Below are positions 1 to 8,449 of a stretch of 46,686 nucleotides of DNA, in pieces. The translations under genes were made by a program, and so were the position numbers. Location: positions 1 to 46,686 of the forward strand of contig JAEZKY010000103.1 of the NCBI GenBank assembly GCA_023435985.1, given 5' to 3'. Under the pieces are notes generated by a model. That model saw only the letters and a program-made list of their open reading frames with translations, was not told where the DNA came from and did no database searches. Position 1 is the stretch's first letter; each line of letters begins with the position of its first letter. The DNA is from Bacillota bacterium (GTDB taxonomy: Bacteria; Bacillota; Clostridia; Clostridiales; Clostridiaceae).

Positions 1-338
1 CAGGAATAATGGTAGCAAAAGCTTTAGATGCAGCAAGAGCATTAAGTGAAAGCGGAATAAATGCAACTGTTGTAAATATATCAACAATAAAGCCTCTTGA
101 TAATGAACTAATTGTTGATGTTGCAAAGAGAGTAAAGAAAATTGTAACTGTAGAAGAGCACAGCATAATAGGCGGATTAGGTTCAGCAGTTTCAGAACTT
201 TTAAGCGAAGAACATCCAACAAAAGTTAAAAGAATTGGAATAAACGATGAATTTGGAAAATCAGGAAGCGCAGAAGTTCTACTAGAAAAATACAATTTAA
301 CAGCACAGCACATAGTTGAAACTGTAAAATCACTTTAA
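1..338 (+). CDS. Transketolase, C-terminal subunit (partial, 5' end outside window)
   Basis: The reading frame is open from the first bases of the window and ends at a TAA at 336-338, so only about the last 112 residues are present. The visible part matches the C-terminal domain of transketolase-like enzymes: VVNISTIKPLD, a VTVEEHSIIGGLGSAV stretch, and a final helix after FGKSGSAEVLLEKY. This domain packs at the dimer interface and helps bind the phosphate of the sugar substrate. Whether it is a full-length or a split enzyme cannot be seen. In clostridia the N- and C-terminal halves are often separate genes, and the short distance to rpe suggests the same operon. The enzyme moves two-carbon units between sugar phosphates in the non-oxidative pentose phosphate pathway. 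Confidence 0.88.
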   Translation, partial: GIMVAKALDAARALSESGINATVVNISTIKPLDNELIVDVAKRVKKIVTVEEHSIIGGLGSAVSELLSEEHPTKVKRIGINDEFGKSGSAEVLLEKYNLTAQHIVETVKSL

Positions 339-353
339 AGGCAGGGATATAAT

Positions 354-1013
354 ATGGAAGCTAAATTATCACCTTCAATACTTGGAGCAAACTTTCTGAG
401 ATTAGAAGATACTATACTGAAACTTAAAGAAAATGATATTAAATATTTGCACATAGATATAATGGATGGGCATTTTGTACCTAATATTGCCTTTGGAATA
501 GATCAAATTAAGATGATAAAACAAATTGCAAGTGATATGGAATTAGATGTGCATCTAATGGTAACAAATCCAGAGATATTTATAGATGCTCTGGTTGAGG
601 CAGGCGCTGATACAATAACTATTCATCAGGAAGCCTCTGCACATATATACAATTTAATATATATAATTAAGAGCTTCGGTATAAAAGTTGGAATAGCACT
701 AAATCCAGCAACACCAATAAGTACATTGAAGCATATAAGTCATATGGTAAACAAAATACTAATAATGACCGTTGAACCTGGATTTGGTGGACAAAGTTTT
801 ATTGAGCCGATGATGGAAAAAATAAGTGAAGTAAGAAGTTTTATTAAAAGTGAAAATCTAGAATGTGAACTTCAGGTTGATGGAGGAGTAAATTTAGAAA
901 ACATAAATGAAGTTGTTAAAAATGGAGCAACAGATATAGTAATTGGATCAGCAATATTTAAAGAAGAAGATATTAGTTCAACTATCAAAAAGTTTAAACA
1001 AGCAGTACTTTAG
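354..1013 (+). CDS. rpe: Ribulose-phosphate 3-epimerase
   Basis: This 219-residue protein interconverts ribulose 5-phosphate and xylulose 5-phosphate in the cytoplasm. It has the expected TIM-barrel landmarks: LSPSILGANF at the N terminus, HIDIMDGHFVPN with the metal-binding His and Asp, LDVHLMV, MTVEPGFGGQSF, and LQVDGGVN with the second catalytic Asp, followed by the phosphate-binding GSAIF. Length is normal for the family. It starts 15 bases after the transketolase stop with a GGCAGGG ribosome site, so it is in the same operon. Between transketolase and rpiB it completes a pentose-phosphate module. Confidence 0.96.
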   Translation: MEAKLSPSILGANFLRLEDTILKLKENDIKYLHIDIMDGHFVPNIAFGIDQIKMIKQIASDMELDVHLMVTNPEIFIDALVEAGADTITIHQEASAHIYNLIYIIKSFGIKVGIALNPATPISTLKHISHMVNKILIMTVEPGFGGQSFIEPMMEKISEVRSFIKSENLECELQVDGGVNLENINEVVKNGATDIVIGSAIFKEEDISSTIKKFKQAVL

Positions 1014-1041
1014 GCATTAAGAAATAAAGGAGTTGGAATAA

Positions 1042-1485
1042 ATGATAGCATTAGGAGCAGATCATGGCGGATACAAGCTAAAAGAAATTATAAAAAATCA
1101 TTTGGATAAAAACTCTATAGAATATATCGATGTTGGAACATTTTCAGAGGATAGTATTGATTATCCACAGATAGCTTTAGATGTAGGAACTAGAGTGGCA
1201 GTAAAAGATTGCGAAAAAGGGATACTTTGTTGCGGGACTGGTGTTGGAATGTCAATTGCAGCTAATAAAATAAAGGGAGTAAGAGCAGCATTAGTTGGAG
1301 ATTGCTTTACGGCTAAAGCTACCAGAGAACATAATGATTCCAATATACTTTGTTTAGGTGGAAGAGTTATTGGTGACGAATTAGCTTTAATGATAGTAGA
1401 TATTTGGTTAGCTACAGATTTTATAGGAAAACATCATATAAATAGACTTAATCAAATAAAAGAGATTGAAAAAAATTTTAATTAG
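1042..1485 (+). CDS. rpiB: Ribose 5-phosphate isomerase B
   Basis: This 147-residue protein of the RpiB/LacAB family interconverts ribose 5-phosphate and ribulose 5-phosphate. Diagnostic segments are GADHGGYKLKE at the N terminus, CCGTGVGMSIAANK with the catalytic cysteine and anion hole, and EHNDSNILCLGGRVIG in the C-terminal half. The start is supported by AAAGGAG eight bases upstream. Gene order rpe-rpiB-araD with short gaps indicates one transcript. RpiB-type rather than RpiA-type isomerase is usual in clostridia. A LacA/LacB-like activity is possible in principle, but the pentose context favours RpiB. Confidence 0.95.
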   Translation: MIALGADHGGYKLKEIIKNHLDKNSIEYIDVGTFSEDSIDYPQIALDVGTRVAVKDCEKGILCCGTGVGMSIAANKIKGVRAALVGDCFTAKATREHNDSNILCLGGRVIGDELALMIVDIWLATDFIGKHHINRLNQIKEIEKNFN

Positions 1486-1511
1486 TTAATTGATTGGGAG
1501 AGTGATTAGTA

Positions 1512-2201
1512 ATGTTAGAACAATTAAAAGAACAAGTTTTAAAGGCAAATTTAGAATTGCCAGCTAAAGGACTTATAACTTATACATGGGGAAATGTTAG
1601 CGGCATAGATAGAAGCACTGGTTTAGTTGTAATAAAGCCAAGTGGTGTAGAATATGACAATATGAAAGTAGAGGACTTAGTAGTTGTAGATTTAGATGGA
1701 AAAATAGTTGAAGGGAATCTAAGACCTTCATCAGATACACCAACGCATTTAGAACTTTATAAAGAATTTGAAGAAATAGGTGGAATTGTACATACACATT
1801 CAACCTGGGCTACCATTTGGGCACAGATAGGAAAAGCTATACCAGCTTGCGGAACAACACATGCAGACTATTTTTATGGAAGCATACCATGTACAAGAAA
1901 AATGACTAAGGAAGAAATAAACACCGCTTATGAAAAGGAAACAGGAAGCGTAATAATTGAAGAAATCACAGGAAAGAATCCATTACATTGTCCTGGGGTA
2001 GTTGTAAATGATCATGGTCCATTTGCATGGGGTAAAAATGCTGAAGAGGCTGTCCACAATGCAGTTGTTATGGAGGAAGTTGCTAAAATGGCTTATTTCA
2101 CTGAGCTGATGAATAGGGAAAATGTTATGGATAAGATATTAATGAATAAGCATTTTTCAAGAAAACATGGTAAAAATGCTTATTATGGACAAGCAAAATA
2201 A
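1512..2201 (+). CDS. araD: L-ribulose-5-phosphate 4-epimerase
   Basis: This 229-residue class II aldolase/epimerase converts L-ribulose 5-phosphate to D-xylulose 5-phosphate, the last specific step of arabinose use. The zinc site is visible as VHTHS near residue 94-96 and NDHGPF near residue 171. THADYFYG carries the conserved Asp, and the C-terminal NAYYGQ carries the tyrosine used in catalysis by the family. Length matches the E. coli enzyme closely. It follows rpiB by 26 bases and is the last gene before a strong terminator. Its presence shows that this operon serves pentose catabolism, feeding the upstream transketolase and epimerase. Confidence 0.95.
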   Translation: MLEQLKEQVLKANLELPAKGLITYTWGNVSGIDRSTGLVVIKPSGVEYDNMKVEDLVVVDLDGKIVEGNLRPSSDTPTHLELYKEFEEIGGIVHTHSTWATIWAQIGKAIPACGTTHADYFYGSIPCTRKMTKEEINTAYEKETGSVIIEEITGKNPLHCPGVVVNDHGPFAWGKNAEEAVHNAVVMEEVAKMAYFTELMNRENVMDKILMNKHFSRKHGKNAYYGQAK

Positions 2202-2215
2202 TCTTAATTAAAAGC

Positions 2216-2250
2216 AAAATAGGAAAATGTATTAGTTTTCCTATTTTTTT
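2216..2250 (+). terminator. Rho-independent terminator of the pentose operon
   Basis: Twelve-base arms (AAAATAGGAAAA at 2216-2227 and TTTTCCTATTTT at 2236-2247) with an 8-base loop end in a T-run. It lies 14 bases after the araD stop codon. Confidence 0.9.
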
Positions 2251-2328
2251 ATTCAAATTACGTTGTAGTTAGATTATAAAACAAGTTTTTTATATATGGT
2301 TTTCTACCATTAAAAAGGAGAGAGTTGA

Positions 2329-3843
2329 ATGTTAGAAGAACTTAAACGCTTGCAAAGTGGTACAGATATAAGAGGAATAGCCATTGAACATAATGGGACT
2401 AAGAATCTTACATCCAATTTAGTAAATATTTTAGGATATGGTTTTGTAAAATGGCTGAAGGAAATCAAAAATATAAATAAAAGGAATATAAAAATAGCTG
2501 TTGGAATGGATTCAAGATTATCAGGCCCTGAATTAAAAAAAGCTTTAATACAGGCATTAATAGTTTCAGGTTGTAATGTTTTTGATTGTGGGATGTGTAC
2601 AACTCCTGCAATGTTTATGACGACTATTTTAGAAGAGTATTCTTGTGATGGAGCTGTAATGATAACAGCAAGTCATCTTCCTTATTATTACAATGGATTA
2701 AAGTTCTTTACTAAAGAAGGAGGATGCGAAAAGGAAGATATTATAAAAATAATAGAATATTCTAAAGTTGAGGAGAACTGCAAAACTATAGGAGTTATTG
2801 AAAGAATAGATTTTATAGATGTATATTCGAAGATATTGGTAGATAAGATACGAAAAAGTGTAAATTCAATCTCAAATTATGAGAAACCTCTACAAGGAAA
2901 AAAGATAATTGTAGATGCTGGAAATGGAGCAGGAGGATTTTTTGTTAATAAGGTTTTAGAGAAGTTAGGTGCTAACACAGAAGGCAGCCAATTTATTGAA
3001 CCAGATGGACATTTCCCTAATCATATACCTAATCCAGAAAATGAGGAAGCCATGAATTCTATAAAAGAAGCAGTGATTAAAAATAAGGCTGATTTAGGGA
3101 TAATTTTTGATACAGATGTAGATAGAGCAGCTATAGTTAGCAGCGATGGAAAAGAGATAAATAAAAATGCTCTTATAGCATTAATATCTTCAATAGTATT
3201 AGAAGAAAGTCCAAATTCAATTATCGTTACAGATTCAATAACATCTACAGGAATTTCAGAATTTATAAATGATTTAGGTGGAGTTCATCACAGGTTTAAA
3301 AGAGGTTACAAAAATGTTATAAATGAGTCTAAAAGATTAAATGAAGAGGGAAAATTAAGCTGTTTGGCAATAGAGACATCAGGACACGCTGCTTTAAAAG
3401 AAAATTATTTTTTGGATGATGGAGCTTATTTAATAGCTAAGATATTAATAAAGATGGCAAAATTAAATGAAGAAGGAAGTAATATATCAAGCCTTATAGA
3501 AAATTTAAGATATCCAAAAGAAAGTCTAGATATAAGGATAAGTATAAAAAGAGAAAAGTTCAAGGAATATGGAGAAATGATAATAGAAGGGTTAAAGAAA
3601 TATTCTAAGCAAGTTGACGGATGGATAATAGAGCCTAAAAATTACGAAGGAGTAAAAATAAATTGTGATAAAGAAAATGGAGATGGTTGGTTATTATTGA
3701 GATTATCACTGCATGAACCTGTACTACCATTAAATATAGAGTCGGATTCAAATAATTGCGCTAAGAAAATATTAGAAAAGTTAATTCCATTTTTGAAAAA
3801 GTATGAAGATTTAGATTTAGATAATTTAAGTAAGGTATTTTGA
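2329..3843 (+). CDS. Phosphohexomutase (phosphoglucomutase/phosphomannomutase family)
   Basis: This 504-residue protein belongs to the alpha-D-phosphohexomutase superfamily, which moves phosphate between C1 and C6 of hexose phosphates. All four landmark loops can be seen: GTDIRG at residues 11-16, the phosphoserine loop TASHLP with Ser115, the metal loop DTDVDR at 261-266, and the sugar-binding ETSGH near residue 349. A C-terminal phosphate-binding domain follows. ESGH is usual in many members, and ETSGH here is a mild variant. An AAAAGGAGAGAG ribosome site precedes the ATG. It stands alone after a terminator. Substrate (glucose or mannose) cannot be told from sequence alone. Confidence 0.9.
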   Translation: MLEELKRLQSGTDIRGIAIEHNGTKNLTSNLVNILGYGFVKWLKEIKNINKRNIKIAVGMDSRLSGPELKKALIQALIVSGCNVFDCGMCTTPAMFMTTILEEYSCDGAVMITASHLPYYYNGLKFFTKEGGCEKEDIIKIIEYSKVEENCKTIGVIERIDFIDVYSKILVDKIRKSVNSISNYEKPLQGKKIIVDAGNGAGGFFVNKVLEKLGANTEGSQFIEPDGHFPNHIPNPENEEAMNSIKEAVIKNKADLGIIFDTDVDRAAIVSSDGKEINKNALIALISSIVLEESPNSIIVTDSITSTGISEFINDLGGVHHRFKRGYKNVINESKRLNEEGKLSCLAIETSGHAALKENYFLDDGAYLIAKILIKMAKLNEEGSNISSLIENLRYPKESLDIRISIKREKFKEYGEMIIEGLKKYSKQVDGWIIEPKNYEGVKINCDKENGDGWLLLRLSLHEPVLPLNIESDSNNCAKKILEKLIPFLKKYEDLDLDNLSKVF

Positions 3844-3982
3844 ATTATTTTCTTAGTAGGGAATTTATTTTAAAAATAGCTGCTTCAATAATGTATGCAA
3901 ATTAACTATATTATAAGAATAATAGTTAACAAATAGTGAAAAAATACCTTTAACTTAATTAATAAAGTTGGAGGTATTTTTT

Positions 3983-4444
3983 ATGAAAATAGAAGGTTAT
4001 TTTAGTGGAATTAAAGCTGCTAATGAGGCAGTAGAAACGTTAAAAAAAGTTGGTATAACAGATGCAGTAGCAGATATAAATGAGCATTATACAGGAGTTG
4101 ATAATCCAGGGGGAAATACTCCAACTACTGATAGTAGTACTGGGAGTTTATCGAGTTATGTACTTAGAAGTGACGAGGGTTTAAGTGATTCAAGGCTTGG
4201 CCCAATGGCAGCTGCAAGTCCAATGGTAAGCGGCATGGGAAGATTTGAAGAAATTGCAGATGCAAATTATAGAGTAATTGTAAATGTAGATGGTCCAAAT
4301 GAGGAGAAGGCAAAGCAAATTATAAATAAAATGGGAGGAGATTTAAGAGATCCCAACTTTAAAATGCCAAAAGGATTAGAAAATGTATCTCTGGATGATT
4401 TAATGAGCATTATGATAAATGATACAATTAGAAGTGAACATTAA
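3983..4444 (+). CDS. Small conserved protein, possible stress-protein type
   Basis: The ATG at 3983 is chosen because TTGGAGG at 3968-3974 is the ribosome site, giving 153 residues. The in-frame TTG at 3968 lies within that site. The N terminus (KIEGYFSGIKAANEAVETLKKVGI) and the later segment YRVIVNVDGPNEEKAKQIINKMGGD look like the two strand-helix units of a small ferredoxin-like fold, as in YflT/GsiB-like general stress proteins. The middle is rich in Gly, Ser, Thr and Asp and is probably flexible. There is no signal peptide or membrane segment. The family assignment is tentative and the function is unknown. A hairpin in 3899-3933 lies in its upstream region. Confidence 0.8.
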   Translation: MKIEGYFSGIKAANEAVETLKKVGITDAVADINEHYTGVDNPGGNTPTTDSSTGSLSSYVLRSDEGLSDSRLGPMAAASPMVSGMGRFEEIADANYRVIVNVDGPNEEKAKQIINKMGGDLRDPNFKMPKGLENVSLDDLMSIMINDTIRSEH

Positions 4445-4461
4445 TTATATGCAAAACAGTA

Positions 4462-4515
4462 AAAATAAATTACACTATAAGTATGTTAATTATACCATAG
4501 TGTAGTTTTATTTTT
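4462..4515 (+). terminator. Terminator between the small protein gene and nfo
   Basis: Long complementary arms, 4462-4478 (ending TACACTAT) and 4497-4514 (beginning ATAGTGTA), enclose an 18-base loop. The T-rich end runs directly into the nfo ribosome site at 4516. The symmetrical A/T flanks would let it work in both directions. Confidence 0.8.
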
Positions 4516-4527
4516 GGAGGTAATAAA

Positions 4528-5361
4528 ATGTTAAAGATAGGATGTCATTTATCAGCATCAAAAGGTTTTAAAAATATGGGAGAAGAAATTATTAAGCTAG
4601 GAGGAAATACATTTCAATTTTTTACTCGTAATCCAAGAGGAAGTAAAGCAAAAGCAATTGATGAAAAAGATGTAGAAGAATTCCTAAAATTAGCTAAGGA
4701 AAATAATTTTGTTACAATACTAGCTCATGCACCATACACTCTAAATCCTTGCTCTGCAGATGAAAATACAAGAAGTTTTGCAAGAGAAATTATGGAAGAT
4801 GATTTAGTAAGAATGGAATATATACCAAATAATTTCTATAATTTTCATCCAGGAAGCCATGTTAAGCAGGGAACAGAAATTGGAATCAAATATATATCGG
4901 ATATGCTAAATTTAGTATTAAAGCCAGAGCAGACAACAACTGTTTTACTTGAAACAATGGCAGGTAAAGGTACTGAAATTGGACGTACATTTGATGAATT
5001 GCAAGAGATTTTAAGCAGGGTAGAACTATCAGATAAGATGGGTGTGTGTCTTGATACTTGTCATGTATATGATGGAGGATATGATATTGTAAATAACTTA
5101 GATGGTGTATTAGAAGAATTTGATAAAAAGATTGGATTAAATAAATTATGTGCAATACATCTAAATGACAGTATGAATCCATTTGAAAGTCATAAGGATA
5201 GACATCAAAAAATAGGAGAAGGCTCTATTGGGATAGAAGGAATTAAAAATATTATTAATCATCCAAAACTTTGCAATCTGCCATTTTTTCTTGAAACACC
5301 AAATGAGTTAGAAGGTTATGCAAAGGAAATAGAGCTATTAAAGAGTCTTTATAAAATGTGA
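4528..5361 (+). CDS. nfo: Endonuclease IV (AP endonuclease)
   Basis: This 277-residue TIM-barrel enzyme cuts DNA at abasic sites in base excision repair and uses three zinc ions. The sequence starts with the typical GCHLSASKGF. It then shows LAHAPYTLN, FHPGSH, LLETMAGKGTEIG, CLDTCHVYDGGYD and HLNDS.NPFES.KDRH.KIGEG, which together supply the metal-binding His, Glu and Asp residues of the family. Length is normal. The ribosome site TTGGAGG sits immediately after the upstream terminator stem, so it is probably transcribed from its own promoter or from readthrough. Confidence 0.96.
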   Translation: MLKIGCHLSASKGFKNMGEEIIKLGGNTFQFFTRNPRGSKAKAIDEKDVEEFLKLAKENNFVTILAHAPYTLNPCSADENTRSFAREIMEDDLVRMEYIPNNFYNFHPGSHVKQGTEIGIKYISDMLNLVLKPEQTTTVLLETMAGKGTEIGRTFDELQEILSRVELSDKMGVCLDTCHVYDGGYDIVNNLDGVLEEFDKKIGLNKLCAIHLNDSMNPFESHKDRHQKIGEGSIGIEGIKNIINHPKLCNLPFFLETPNELEGYAKEIELLKSLYKM

Positions 5362-5527
5362 TAATATATTTATTTAAAGAGTGAATTAATTAAGAGGTAT
5401 CATTAATAAAGCATTTCTAATAATTAGAAAGAATTTTAATGTAGATTTATTATGTATAACGTTAGGAAGAATTTGAAAGATTATGGTATACTTAGAATAT
5501 TAAATATACATATAAGGTGGAAAAAAT

Positions 5528-6199
5528 ATGAAGATAAAAAGATATTTTAGTTTTATTTTAATAACAATTTTAACATGTTTATTTGTACTAGTTGGTTGTG
5601 GAAATGTTAATAATAAAGAAGAATCTAATACTCAATCTAAAACAAGTGAAAGTAATGAGAATAGTCCATCAAGCGAGAGTAAGGACTTACCTATAGCGAC
5701 TATAACAGTAGATGGATATGGTGTTATCCAAGCAGAATTATATCCAGAGACTGCTCCAAATACAGTTAATAATTTTATATATTTAGCAAATAAGAATTTC
5801 TATAACAACTTGAAATTTCATAGAGTAATTAAAGGCTTTATGATTCAAGGAGGAGATCCAAAAGGGGATGGAACTGGAGGACCTGGATATTCAATAAAAG
5901 GTGAATTCACATCAAATGGTTTTCCTAATAGTCTGAAGCATACAAAGGGTGTTCTTTCCATGGCAAGGACACAAGATCCTGATAGCGCAGGAAGTCAGTT
6001 TTTTATAATGTCAGGAGATGCACCAAATCTTGACGGAGATTATGCAGCTTTTGGAAAAGTAATTTCAGGTATGGATGTAGTAGATAAGATACAAAATGTA
6101 GATACAAACTCAGCTGATGCACCTAAAAAGGATGTTGTAATCACATCAATTACTGTTGATACAAAAGGTGTTCAATATAAAGAACCTGAGAAAAAATAA
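5528..6199 (+). CDS. Lipoprotein peptidyl-prolyl cis-trans isomerase (cyclophilin)
   Basis: This 223-residue protein starts with a lipoprotein signal peptide ending in LVGC (lipidated Cys24). A Ser/Asn/Glu-rich linker to about residue 55 follows, then a complete cyclophilin domain. The catalytic arginine lies in FHRVIKGFMIQGGD. GTGGPGYSIKGEF, LSMARTQDPDSAGSQFFI and LDGDYAAFGKVI are standard cyclophilin motifs. It would sit on the outer face of the membrane and help fold secreted proteins by proline isomerisation. It is followed by a strong terminator and stands as a single gene. Confidence 0.95.
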   Translation: MKIKRYFSFILITILTCLFVLVGCGNVNNKEESNTQSKTSESNENSPSSESKDLPIATITVDGYGVIQAELYPETAPNTVNNFIYLANKNFYNNLKFHRVIKGFMIQGGDPKGDGTGGPGYSIKGEFTSNGFPNSLKHTKGVLSMARTQDPDSAGSQFFIMSGDAPNLDGDYAAFGKVISGMDVVDKIQNVDTNSADAPKKDVVITSITVDTKGVQYKEPEKK

Positions 6200-6226
6200 T
6201 GCTTAAGATATAGGTATATAAATTAG

Positions 6227-6271
6227 AAAGTTCTACTAACCAAATCGTAAATTGGTTAGTAGAACTTTTTT
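6227..6271. terminator. Bidirectional terminator between convergent genes
   Basis: The arms AAAGTTCTACTAACCAA and TTGGTTAGTAGAACTTT pair perfectly over 17 bases around an 8-base centre, with A-rich and T-rich flanks. It can end both the cyclophilin transcript and the cstA transcript coming from the right. Confidence 0.88.
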
Positions 6272-6291
6272 GTTAGTATTTTATTTCGTTT

Positions 6292-8085
6292 CTATATAGT
6301 ATTTTTAGCAGCGGTTATTTTATCATCAGAGTATTTATTCCAGTTTTTCATCCAAGATTTAATGCATTCATATAAAATAATGATTAGCATAACAAGTATT
6401 ATAAAGGATAAAACAGTTAAAGTAGTCTTTCCGTTTGGAATATAATTTTGAAATATATTCTCAATGGAAGCTGTCGATGTTGTTATTGAAATAAATATCA
6501 TAGGCAATATTGTTATAGGAGTATATTTCTTCTTTCCCATTTCAATAAGTACAGATGTACCAATTGCAAAGGCTATGGCAGCAAGTGTCTGATTAGCTAC
6601 TCCAAATAATGGCCAGATAGTTGAAATATTGCCGCTATAAAGTAATGATCCCCATGTGATTGACATTAAAGCACTAAAGAAAACAAGATTGAATTTTGAT
6701 TCTCTATTAGCCAATGGTTTGTACATTTTACCAAAAAGATCTTGTAATAAGTATCTTCCTATTCTTGTACCTGAATCTATTGTTGTTAGTATAAATAATG
6801 CTTCAAACATTATGCAAAAATGATACCAGTAAGACATTAGGGTTGATGCACCAGGTAAATTATGAAATACATATGTCATACCAACAGCTAAAGATACAGA
6901 ACCTCCAGGTCTTCCTGCAAGTGTTTCACCAACCAGACTTTCAAGCATTCCTAAATCTTGAGGAACTAAATTTAATTTAGCAAAAACATCAGGCAAAGAA
7001 TTTATTGCAAAATAATCAGCAGTAGGTAGAGCAGTAGCTGCAATCAAAGCCATTAAGGATACAAAGGCTTCAAGCAGCATTGATCCATAACCTATTGGAA
7101 GGATATCTTTTTCATTTCTGATCAATTTTGGAGTAGTACCTGTGCTTATGAGTGAATGGAAACCGGAAAGTGCACCACAGGCTATTGTTATAAATAAGAA
7201 TGGAAATACTTTACCGCTTACAACAGGACCGCCGCCGCTAACATATTGAGTTATTGCAGGCATTTGTAAGTTAGGTCTAACTAATACTATTCCAACAACT
7301 AAAGCGCCTATTACTCCTAGTTTCATATAAGTACTTAAATAATCACGAGGTAATAATAATAACCATACAGGTAAAGCAGCAGCGCAGAAACCGTATATAA
7401 CTAATATCACTGATAATTGTTTAATATCAAGAGTTAAAAAATGTCCAAGAGCTGTTCCTTCAATTTGTGGACCAAAGATAACAGCAAGCATTATTAATAC
7501 CATTCCTATCACAGTTGCTTCAGCTATTTTGCCAGGTCTGATATATTTTAAATATATACCTACAAAAATGGCAATTGGAATAGTAGCACCAACAGTGAAG
7601 GTTCCCCAAGGACTGTTGTAAAGAGAGTTAACGACTGGTAAGCCAAGACCTGCCATTGTAATTATAAGAATAAAAATAACAGAAATAGAAGTTATAAAGC
7701 CAATTCTATTTCCTAAAGTACGCTTTGCAATTTCAGCTATAGATTCACCGTCAAACCTCACTGATGCAAATAGCATTACTATATCATGTACTGCTCCTGC
7801 AGCAACAGAACCAATTAATATCCATAGGACTCCAGGAAGATATCCGAATTGAGCTGCTAGAACTGGACCAATAAGAGGTCCAGCACCTGCAATAGCAGCA
7901 AAGTGATGGCCTAGGAGTACCCATTTATTTGTTGGTACATAATCTTTTCCATCAGCATATATCTCAGATGGAACTTTTTTGGTTTCATCTAAAGCTAATA
8001 CCTTTGCAGCAATGAAAGCACCGTAAAGCCTATACCCAAGAACTAAAATTAATGCACCTATAATTACTAAAACCATTGAATTCAT
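6292..8085 (-). CDS. cstA: CstA-family carbon starvation / pyruvate (peptide) transporter
   Basis: This 597-residue, very hydrophobic protein has roughly 16 or more membrane helices and belongs to the CstA family. Family hallmarks are YGAFIAAKVLALD, ADGKDYVPTNKWVLLGHHFAAIAGAGPLIGPVLAAQFGYLPG and GAVHDIVMLFASVRFDGESIAEIA. Members take up pyruvate or peptides under carbon limitation (BtsT and CstA of E. coli). It is divergent from a LytS/LytT-type two-component system, the arrangement expected for a regulated pyruvate transporter. The ribosome site AAAGGGG sits just before the ATG. The substrate has not been read from the sequence; pyruvate is inferred from family and neighbours. Confidence 0.93.
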   Translation of the reverse strand: MNSMVLVIIGALILVLGYRLYGAFIAAKVLALDETKKVPSEIYADGKDYVPTNKWVLLGHHFAAIAGAGPLIGPVLAAQFGYLPGVLWILIGSVAAGAVHDIVMLFASVRFDGESIAEIAKRTLGNRIGFITSISVIFILIITMAGLGLPVVNSLYNSPWGTFTVGATIPIAIFVGIYLKYIRPGKIAEATVIGMVLIMLAVIFGPQIEGTALGHFLTLDIKQLSVILVIYGFCAAALPVWLLLLPRDYLSTYMKLGVIGALVVGIVLVRPNLQMPAITQYVSGGGPVVSGKVFPFLFITIACGALSGFHSLISTGTTPKLIRNEKDILPIGYGSMLLEAFVSLMALIAATALPTADYFAINSLPDVFAKLNLVPQDLGMLESLVGETLAGRPGGSVSLAVGMTYVFHNLPGASTLMSYWYHFCIMFEALFILTTIDSGTRIGRYLLQDLFGKMYKPLANRESKFNLVFFSALMSITWGSLLYSGNISTIWPLFGVANQTLAAIAFAIGTSVLIEMGKKKYTPITILPMIFISITTSTASIENIFQNYIPNGKTTLTVLSFIILVMLIIILYECIKSWMKNWNKYSDDKITAAKNTI

Positions 8086-8449
8086 ATTTACATCCCCTTT
8101 GTTGTAAATGTTTTCTTTCTATATAATTTATCAGTTAAGTAATGATAATATCTATATATTATAGGTGAAATATCATATTTTAAAGATAAAGTAGCAAAAT
8201 ATCAGGGTGACTAGCAGCAATATAATACATAATAAAGTAAAATTTGAGATTTTATTATAGCATAGTATAATAAAAGTAGGATTATTAGTTGTATATAACC
8301 TGTAATTATTATTACTAATGAATTATTAAAAAGTAAACCAGTTAAGAACTAATAATTGGTGATTATGAAATTTAATGAAGAAATTTCTATAGAGATTTTC
8401 TCCACTAATTGTAAACCGTTAACTTTAAACTGATAAAGGGTGGGATAGT
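8086..8449. promoter_or_regulatory. Divergent control region between cstA and the sensor kinase gene
   Basis: This 364-base AT-rich intergenic region must hold both outward promoters. On the plus strand a good promoter is visible: TTGAGA at 8244-8249, 16 bases, TATAAT at 8266-8271. It gives a leader of roughly 170 bases before the kinase gene. No equally good match was found for cstA. LytTR-type binding sites would be expected here, but I could not identify a convincing pair. Confidence 0.6.

Noticed and set aside
8131..8346. TCAGTTAAG and CCAGTTAAG near cstA/lytS, matching a LytTR half-site consensus
   Set aside because: The same nine-base word also occurs at 11183 and inside coding sequence at 11869, with a near match at 20580, and no correctly spaced pair is present. 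Chance is likely in this AT-rich DNA.
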